A program made the position numbers and the translations under genes. The notes under the pieces were generated by a model. It did not search any database, was not told the DNA's origin, and saw only the letters and a program-made list of their open reading frames with translations. Positions 14,066-18,451 of a stretch of DNA of 18,451 nucleotides are shown piece after piece. Positions within the stretch are counted from its first letter, which is position 1. Every line of letters starts with the position of its first letter. Source of the DNA: an uncultured Collinsella sp. (GTDB taxonomy: Bacteria > Actinomycetota > Coriobacteriia > Coriobacteriales > Coriobacteriaceae). The stretch lies in contig CABUTL010000008.1 of the NCBI GenBank assembly GCA_902494375.1, positions 1 to 18,451 of the forward strand, in the 5' to 3' direction.

Positions 14066-15067
14066 ATGGATATCAACGCACGCAACATAGCAACACACGC
14101 CGCGGACGCACCAGCAACGGCAGTGCCCACCCCCGTCGTGGGTCGCTTTGCCCCGTCGCCCTCGGGCCGCATGCACTTGGGCAACGTGTTCAGCTGCCTG
14201 TGCGCATGGCTTTCGGCCCGCAGCCAGGGCGGCAGCATCGTGTTGCGTATCGAGGACCTGGACGATCGCTGCAAGCGCCCCGAGCTTGCCGCTCAACTGA
14301 TTGACGACCTGGCCTGGCTGGGGCTCGAGTGGGACGAAGGCCCCTACTACCAGCACGATCGCCTGGATCTGTACGAGGACGCCCTGCGCCAGCTGCAAGA
14401 CGCCGGCCTCACCTATCCCTGTTTTTGCACGCGTGCCGAACTCCACGCCGCGAGCGCGCCGCACGCCAGCGACGGCACGCCCATCTACCGCGGCGCCTGC
14501 CGAGGCCTTTCTGCCGAGGAGGTTGCCCGCCGCAGCATCCTGCGCGCTCCGGCCACGCGCCTGCGCGTGCCCACCGTCGACGACCTCGCGGGCGACGTGA
14601 TCGAATTCGTAGACCGCACGTACGGAGCCCAATGCGAAGCACTCGCCACCGAGTGCGGTGACTTTTTGGTGCGCCGCAGCGACGGCGTGTTTGCCTATCA
14701 GCTGGCCGTGGTGGTCGACGACGCTGCCATGGGCGTCACCGAGATCGTACGCGGATGCGACCTGCTTGGTTCCACGCCGCGCCAGATCTATCTGCAACAT
14801 CTGCTGGGACTGCCCACGCCGCACTACGCGCACATTCCGCTGCTCATGTCATCGGACGGCCGCCGCCTTTCCAAGCGCGATCGCGATCTGGACCTGGGCG
14901 AGCTCCGCACCCGCTTTGGCACACCCGAGGCACTGTTGGGATGGCTCGCCGGGCAAACAGGCATCGCGCCGAACACCACGCCGCGCACCGCCGAGCAGCT
15001 GGTCGAGCACTTTAGCTGGGACGTCATCCGCGCGCATCGGGAGAACATCACTGTAACGGTCGAGTAG
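14066..15067 (+). CDS. gluQ: Glutamyl-Q tRNA(Asp) synthetase
   Basis: A 333-aa enzyme resembling the catalytic half of glutamyl-tRNA synthetase without the anticodon-binding domain; GluQ-RS attaches glutamate to the queuosine base of tRNA(Asp). Seen: RFAPSPSGRMHLGN (27-40, HIGH-type signature HLGN), ERIE-equivalent RIEDLDD (61-67), the zinc-site pattern Cys119-x-Cys121...Tyr141-x3-Cys145, GVFAYQLAVVVDDAAMGVTEIVRG (207-230 region) and the KMSKS-like RRLSKRD (266-272). Total length ending soon after the KMSKS region excludes a discriminating GltX. The start is the only sensible ATG before the domain; an N-terminal 25-residue Ala/Pro-rich stretch precedes the conserved core. The reading frame is open far upstream, but that part crosses hairpins and is not coding. 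Confidence 0.93.
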   Translation: MDINARNIATHAADAPATAVPTPVVGRFAPSPSGRMHLGNVFSCLCAWLSARSQGGSIVLRIEDLDDRCKRPELAAQLIDDLAWLGLEWDEGPYYQHDRLDLYEDALRQLQDAGLTYPCFCTRAELHAASAPHASDGTPIYRGACRGLSAEEVARRSILRAPATRLRVPTVDDLAGDVIEFVDRTYGAQCEALATECGDFLVRRSDGVFAYQLAVVVDDAAMGVTEIVRGCDLLGSTPRQIYLQHLLGLPTPHYAHIPLLMSSDGRRLSKRDRDLDLGELRTRFGTPEALLGWLAGQTGIAPNTTPRTAEQLVEHFSWDVIRAHRENITVTVE

Positions 15068-15082
15068 CCAGCCACCCCGCCT

Positions 15083-15808
15083 CTACGCAACATCCCAGGG
15101 CTGGAGTTCGTCGCCCAAGCGAACGATGCAGTCGTAGAGCACGGTGTGACGCTCGGCCGGGTTGGTATCCCGATGAAAATGCCCGTAGTACCAGCGCTTG
15201 TAGTCCAAGCGGTCTTCCAGCTCATCGAAAAATGCCGTAAGCCGATCAACGGAGGGGCAATTCCAGCCGGACGCTGGATAAAGCGTGGACGAAAGCATGC
15301 GCGTAGAGCAGGTGTGAGTGATCACGTAGTCGACCGTCCAGCCCACGCTGTCGAGCTTTGCCCGCGCCTCCTCAAAGTTGCGCTCGTCCGGCAGCTCCTG
15401 CGGCCACCAGCTGGAATACGGAATGCGGTATTCCTTGTCCACGCTCGTGGCGCCGCCCATGGTAAAGACCGTTGAGCCGTCGAGCTCAAAAACCTCGCCG
15501 CGCGTCAGGCGCCGTATGGGCGAGGTATCCGACAGGCGCTGCGTCAGCCCACCGTGCCACAACTCCATGGGGCGTTCCGCCCAGTGATCGAAACGCTCGT
15601 GGTTGCCGTCGACAAACAGCACGGTGTAGGGGCGCGACTCCAGCCAAGCAATATCGGCACATTCCTCGGTAGAAAAGTCCCAGGGAAAGCCAAAGTCGCC
15701 CGCGATGATGAGATAGTCGTCGCTCGCCAGGCTATCCCCAAGCTCCCAATCGCGGAGCTTTTGCATGTCAGCGCCGCCATGAATATCGCCTGTTACATAG
15801 ACCGTCAT
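15083..15808 (-). CDS. Calcineurin-like metallophosphoesterase
   Basis: A 241-aa soluble phosphoesterase with the complete two-metal site of the family: GDIHG (Asp8, His10), GDFG (Asp38), GNHE (Asn69, His70), ITHTCS (His165) and GHFH (His210, His212). The fold and motif order resemble single-domain phosphatases such as the serine/threonine phosphatase and Ap4A hydrolase relatives; the substrate cannot be read from sequence. The start at 15808 gives MTVYVTGDIHG, the usual beginning of the domain; a longer frame to 15844 has no ribosome binding site. It converges with gluQ, only 15 bp apart, with no terminator visible between them, and follows a small membrane-protein gene by 85 bp on the same strand. 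Confidence 0.93.
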   Translation of the reverse strand: MTVYVTGDIHGGADMQKLRDWELGDSLASDDYLIIAGDFGFPWDFSTEECADIAWLESRPYTVLFVDGNHERFDHWAERPMELWHGGLTQRLSDTSPIRRLTRGEVFELDGSTVFTMGGATSVDKEYRIPYSSWWPQELPDERNFEEARAKLDSVGWTVDYVITHTCSTRMLSSTLYPASGWNCPSVDRLTAFFDELEDRLDYKRWYYGHFHRDTNPAERHTVLYDCIVRLGDELQPWDVA

Positions 15809-15893
15809 CGGATTACCACTTCCCTGTAAGTCGCTAGCCCACATTCTGCACGATCACTAAGCCAACCGTTCCAGCCCTTCCATCCCTTAGGGC

Positions 15894-16133
15894 TTACCCT
15901 TCGTTCTTCCATCCAAACGGGTCAAGCACCCAAAAAACCAGATCGAGCACGCCGCCGGTCATCATGGCGCCGGCAAGGACCATGCAAACGTGCAGAGAAC
16001 TGGCACTTCGGAGCACGTCGAATGGCCCCAGAACAGCCAGCAGCGCGACCGCTGCGCCGGCAAGGCACAACGCGAGGCACGGCCCCGCGTCCTTGACGCA
16101 CTTCTTTGCGAGATGCTTGGTGTTATCGCTCAT
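15894..16133 (-). CDS. Small two-helix membrane protein of unknown function
   Basis: A 79-residue protein that I do not recognise. After a short polar, basic start (SDNTKHLAKKCVKDAG) come two hydrophobic segments, about residues 17-38 and 47-71, and a tail DPFGWKNEG. Three or four cysteines lie in or near the first helix. The ATG at 16133 is preceded by AAGGAG with about 10 nt spacing; the frame is open further upstream but without a site. It may be co-transcribed with the metallophosphoesterase gene 85 bp downstream. Coding status rests on the ribosome binding site, the coherent membrane pattern and the basic start. Confidence 0.65.
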   Translation of the reverse strand: MSDNTKHLAKKCVKDAGPCLALCLAGAAVALLAVLGPFDVLRSASSLHVCMVLAGAMMTGGVLDLVFWVLDPFGWKNEG

Positions 16134-16492
16134 TGGTATCGAACTCCTTAGAGGGTCGTTGTTTGGGTACATGCCGCCGCGGCAGAGCAGGGCGGCAGGG
16201 TAAGTGTCCCATGCCGTGCGGACATCAATGGAGAAACCGCCTGCTCGACCAACCTTTGACGCCGTTTTGCACCGGCACCACATCCCCCGCTATCGAGGTC
16301 TAATACTTTTCCCACCGCTACCCAAAAACTCATCCAACATTAATCTTGGCTCAAGAATCGCTTAATCTATAACCTGCACTATAGAGTTCGAACAAGGGGC
16401 GGGGCGGCGCCGCGCAACGCAGGCCGCCGAACGCAACGCTCGCGCCCGGGCAGATCGCCCGGCGTCGCGCCCATCGAACGAAAGGACAGGTC
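16134..16492. other. 359-bp divergent intergenic region
   Basis: No gene seen. The left part is the upstream region of the small membrane protein, with a GCCGCCGCGGC palindrome near 16171. The middle (16280-16375) is AT-richer and carries a promoter for the rightward operon. The right 110 bp are very GC-rich and probably form the 5' leader of that operon. Confidence 0.6.
16346..16373 (+). promoter_or_regulatory. Probable promoter of the UBA-membrane-protein/two-component operon
   Basis: TTGGCT (16346-16351), 16-bp spacer, TATAAC (16368-16373) in an AT-rich stretch; the best sigma-70-type match in the window. A second hexamer TATAGA follows at about 16380. The implied leader is about 110 nt. 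Confidence 0.6.
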
Positions 16493-17035
16493 ATGGACGA
16501 CCTCGAAAAAGTTGAAACCATCCGCACCAAGTGCAACGTGAGCTACACCGATGCCAAGGCCGCGCTCGACGCCGCCGACGGCAACGTTTTGGACGCCATC
16601 ATTTGGCTCGAGTCGCAGGGCAAGACGCAGACCACGTCGGCGCACGCCGCCACCGAGTCCGCGCCAGTCGATGAGCCCTCAGCCGAGATGGTCGCCGCGC
16701 AGGCCGCCTACGAGAAGTCGAGCGAAAAGACCGACTTCTCCAAGAAGATGGACAGCGTATGGGAGTACCTCAAAAAGCTCTTCCGCCTGAGCCTGGACAC
16801 CAAGTTTATCGCCACGCGCCGCGATGCGATCATCCTCAACATCCCCATCCTGATCCCCATCATCGCCCTGTTTGCCTGGGGCGCTACGATTTGGCTGATG
16901 CTGATTGGCCTGTTCTTTGGCATGCGCTACCGCATCGACAGCGACGGCGACGTGCCCGGCAGCATCAACAACCTTATGAATCACGCCGCCGATGCCGCGG
17001 ACGACATCAAGCAAAATCTGAACGACGACAAGTAA
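16493..17035 (+). CDS. Membrane protein with EF-Ts/UBA-like N-terminal domain (DUF4342-like)
   Basis: A 180-aa protein. Residues about 4-43 (EKVETIRTKCNVSYTDAKAALDAADG then VLDAIIWLESQG) match the three-helix UBA-like fold seen at the start of EF-Ts and in NAC proteins. A flexible Ala/Glu/Ser linker (45-80) follows, then an amphipathic KKMDSVWEYLKKLFRLS, and one long hydrophobic region (112-144) that could cross the membrane once or form a hairpin, ending FFGMRYRI. The C-terminal part resembles DUF4342-type proteins. The ATG has AAAGGACAGG upstream. It is the first gene of an operon with a response regulator 18 bp downstream and a sensor kinase. A role in sensing or modulating that pathway is inference from position. 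Confidence 0.85.
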   Translation: MDDLEKVETIRTKCNVSYTDAKAALDAADGNVLDAIIWLESQGKTQTTSAHAATESAPVDEPSAEMVAAQAAYEKSSEKTDFSKKMDSVWEYLKKLFRLSLDTKFIATRRDAIILNIPILIPIIALFAWGATIWLMLIGLFFGMRYRIDSDGDVPGSINNLMNHAADAADDIKQNLNDDK

Positions 17036-17053
17036 TCGCAGACGGGGGCACGC

Positions 17054-17833
17054 ATGGCACGGATCCTGATCGTAGAGGACGAGGAGAAAATCGCCCGCTT
17101 TGTGACGCTCGAGCTGGAGCACGAGGGCTACCAGGTGGAACACGCCGCCGATGGCCGCACCGCCGTGGACCTGGCGCTGGAGCGCAACTACGATCTTATT
17201 CTGCTCGATGTGTTGTTGCCGCAGCTCAACGGCATGGAGGTCCTGCGGCGCGTCCGCAAGCACAAGGATGTGCCGGTGATAATGGTCACCGCGCGCGATG
17301 CCGTGATGGACAAGGTGGCCGGGCTCGATGCCGGCGCCGACGATTACCTGACCAAGCCGTTTGCGATTGAGGAGCTGTTCGCACGGATCCGCGTGGCGTT
17401 GAAGCGCTCGGAGGCCGTGCGGGCGGCTTCGGGCGTTGGCGGCATCGGGACGGGCGCGGCAGGCGGCACGGGTGTCGGCGCCACCGCGATACCCCCGGTC
17501 AGTGACTCGACCCAGGTTTCCGCCTCGCTCTCCCCCGCCACGCTCGCCGTGGGCTCGGTTGCGCTCGACCCCGACCGCCGCGAAGTCACGGTCGGCGGCT
17601 CGCCCATTGCGCTCACGGCCCGCGAGTTCGATGTCCTCGCCCTGCTTATGGCGCATGCCGAGACCGTGCTCACGCGCGAACGCATCGCGCACGAAGCGCT
17701 GGGCTACGAATACATGGGCGACACCAACAACGTCGACGTGCACATCGCGCATCTACGCGCCAAGATCGAGGACGCCGGCGGCGTCCGCATCATCCAGACC
17801 GTGCGCGGGGTGGGCTATGTCTGCCGCGCGTAA
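17054..17833 (+). CDS. Response regulator, OmpR/PhoB family, with long interdomain linker
   Basis: A 259-aa DNA-binding response regulator. The receiver domain has EDE at 8-10, phosphoacceptor Asp52 (ILLDVLLPQ), the VTAR switch region (78-81) and Lys101 in TKPF. The winged-helix DNA-binding domain runs from about residue 164 to the end, with LTAREFDVLALLM and TVRGVGYVCRA. Between the two lies about 43 residues (121-163) rich in Gly, Ala, Ser and Thr, much longer than the usual 5-20. A GGGGG site precedes the ATG. The kinase gene overlaps its last 17 bp, so the two are translationally coupled. Confidence 0.95.
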   Translation: MARILIVEDEEKIARFVTLELEHEGYQVEHAADGRTAVDLALERNYDLILLDVLLPQLNGMEVLRRVRKHKDVPVIMVTARDAVMDKVAGLDAGADDYLTKPFAIEELFARIRVALKRSEAVRAASGVGGIGTGAAGGTGVGATAIPPVSDSTQVSASLSPATLAVGSVALDPDRREVTVGGSPIALTAREFDVLALLMAHAETVLTRERIAHEALGYEYMGDTNNVDVHIAHLRAKIEDAGGVRIIQTVRGVGYVCRA

Positions 17834-18451
17834 CGCCGAGGCCAAGCGCGTCACCTCCATCGCCCGCGCCATCAACTGGAGCTATATGTGGCGCCGCCTG
17901 ATGAGCTACGTTTGGCTCGACCTGCTGCTAGTAGTGATTGTGGCGGCGATCCTTGTCTATGGATACAACCAGACGCTGCCCAACGGCGCGTTTACCGCAG
18001 GATGGATCCCCAGCGCCACCGTTCGCGGCATGACGCTGACGCCCGCGCGCGGCTGGGACCTGACAACGCTCACCTATACCGTCGAGCTTGCGCGTACCAC
18101 CAAGACTTTCCCCCTCGCGCAGGACCTCGTCACGCTATGGCCTCTCTACCTTGTCGTTGTGGGTTGGCAGGTCATCAGCGTGCTCAACATGCTCGGCGGC
18201 GCCCGCCGCGTGCGCCGCACCATGGCGCCGCTCAACGATCTGGCCCTGCGCGTGGACGAACTCGGCCGCATGCAACTCGCCGGCGGCAAAATGGAAACAC
18301 TGGAGCAGGCCATCGAGCGCGCAAGCGTCGACTCGCCGAGCGTCACCACCGGCGACGCCGACCTGGCAAGCATCGAGGTCGCACTCAACCGCCTGCTGCG
18401 CCAGATGCAAGAGGCCAAGCTGCAGCAGATGCGCTTTGTCAACGACGCGAG
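17817..18451 (+). CDS. Sensor histidine kinase, HAMP type (3' end outside window)
   Basis: The first 211 residues of a membrane sensor kinase. Membrane helices lie at about residues 32-50 and 106-126, with a short extracytoplasmic sensor of about 55 residues between them. The HAMP-like linker (about 127-150, with APLNDLALRVDELG) leads through a helical, Ala/Glu-rich stretch to LQQMRFVNDA, where the phosphoacceptor box normally reads FVNDASHELRTP; the window ends just before the histidine. The ATG at 17817 overlaps the regulator gene by 17 bp in another frame and is preceded by GGGGTGG. It is the cognate partner of the upstream regulator. Confidence 0.9.
   Translation, partial: MSAARNAEAKRVTSIARAINWSYMWRRLMSYVWLDLLLVVIVAAILVYGYNQTLPNGAFTAGWIPSATVRGMTLTPARGWDLTTLTYTVELARTTKTFPLAQDLVTLWPLYLVVVGWQVISVLNMLGGARRVRRTMAPLNDLALRVDELGRMQLAGGKMETLEQAIERASVDSPSVTTGDADLASIEVALNRLLRQMQEAKLQQMRFVNDA

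Noticed and set aside
15870-15895. AGCCCT/AGGGCT hairpin after the small membrane protein gene
   Set aside because: Short stem and no T run on the minus strand; could be chance.
16679-17752. A 357-codon minus-strand open frame opposite the UBA-protein and regulator genes
   Set aside because: Antisense shadow of two well-supported genes, low-complexity product, no ribosome binding site.

Overview
The window looks like chromosomal DNA from a high-GC Coriobacteriia, most likely Collinsella or a close relative. This is inferred from gene content, codon use and the style of the intergenic repeats; no rRNA or tRNA gene is present to confirm it. It is mostly ordinary chromosome: 16 protein-coding genes (two cut by the window edges), several clear intrinsic terminators, and a few intergenic stretches with unexplained structure.

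Left part (1-4510): the 5' end of a UvrD/PcrA-type helicase on the minus strand; uppP (undecaprenyl-diphosphate phosphatase) on the minus strand; a universal stress protein on the plus strand; then a minus-strand two-component pair with a short intramembrane-sensing (BceS-like) kinase. The stress gene and the kinase gene converge on a large, almost fully paired 91-nt hairpin followed by a compact bidirectional terminator.

Middle (4529-8843): a minus-strand operon of a class I/II aminotransferase and an ornithine cyclodeaminase/mu-crystallin family enzyme. It is divergent from a PucR-type regulator across an AT-rich spacer. This reads as a small regulated amino-acid (possibly imino-acid/ketimine) module of unknown substrate. 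It is followed by an unrecognised acidic protein.

Right-centre (8949-13557): purH, a GNAT acetyltransferase, and a DUF2207 membrane protein with a poly-glycine tail. The DUF2207 gene is flanked by an identical 14-bp motif in inverted orientation. Just beyond lies a 508-bp gap with a candidate structured small RNA ending in a terminator-like hairpin.

Right end (14066-18451): gluQ, which appears to be transcribed leaderless because its TATACT box lies 7 nt before the ATG; a convergent metallophosphoesterase; a 79-aa membrane protein; and an apparent plus-strand operon. That operon encodes a membrane protein with an EF-Ts/UBA-like N-terminal helix bundle, an OmpR-type response regulator and a HAMP-type sensor kinase cut by the window end. 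The UBA-membrane-protein/two-component operon, the aminotransferase-cyclodeaminase-PucR module and the small-RNA candidate are the parts most worth following up. I did not find an obvious defence system, phage, CRISPR array or complete mobile element.
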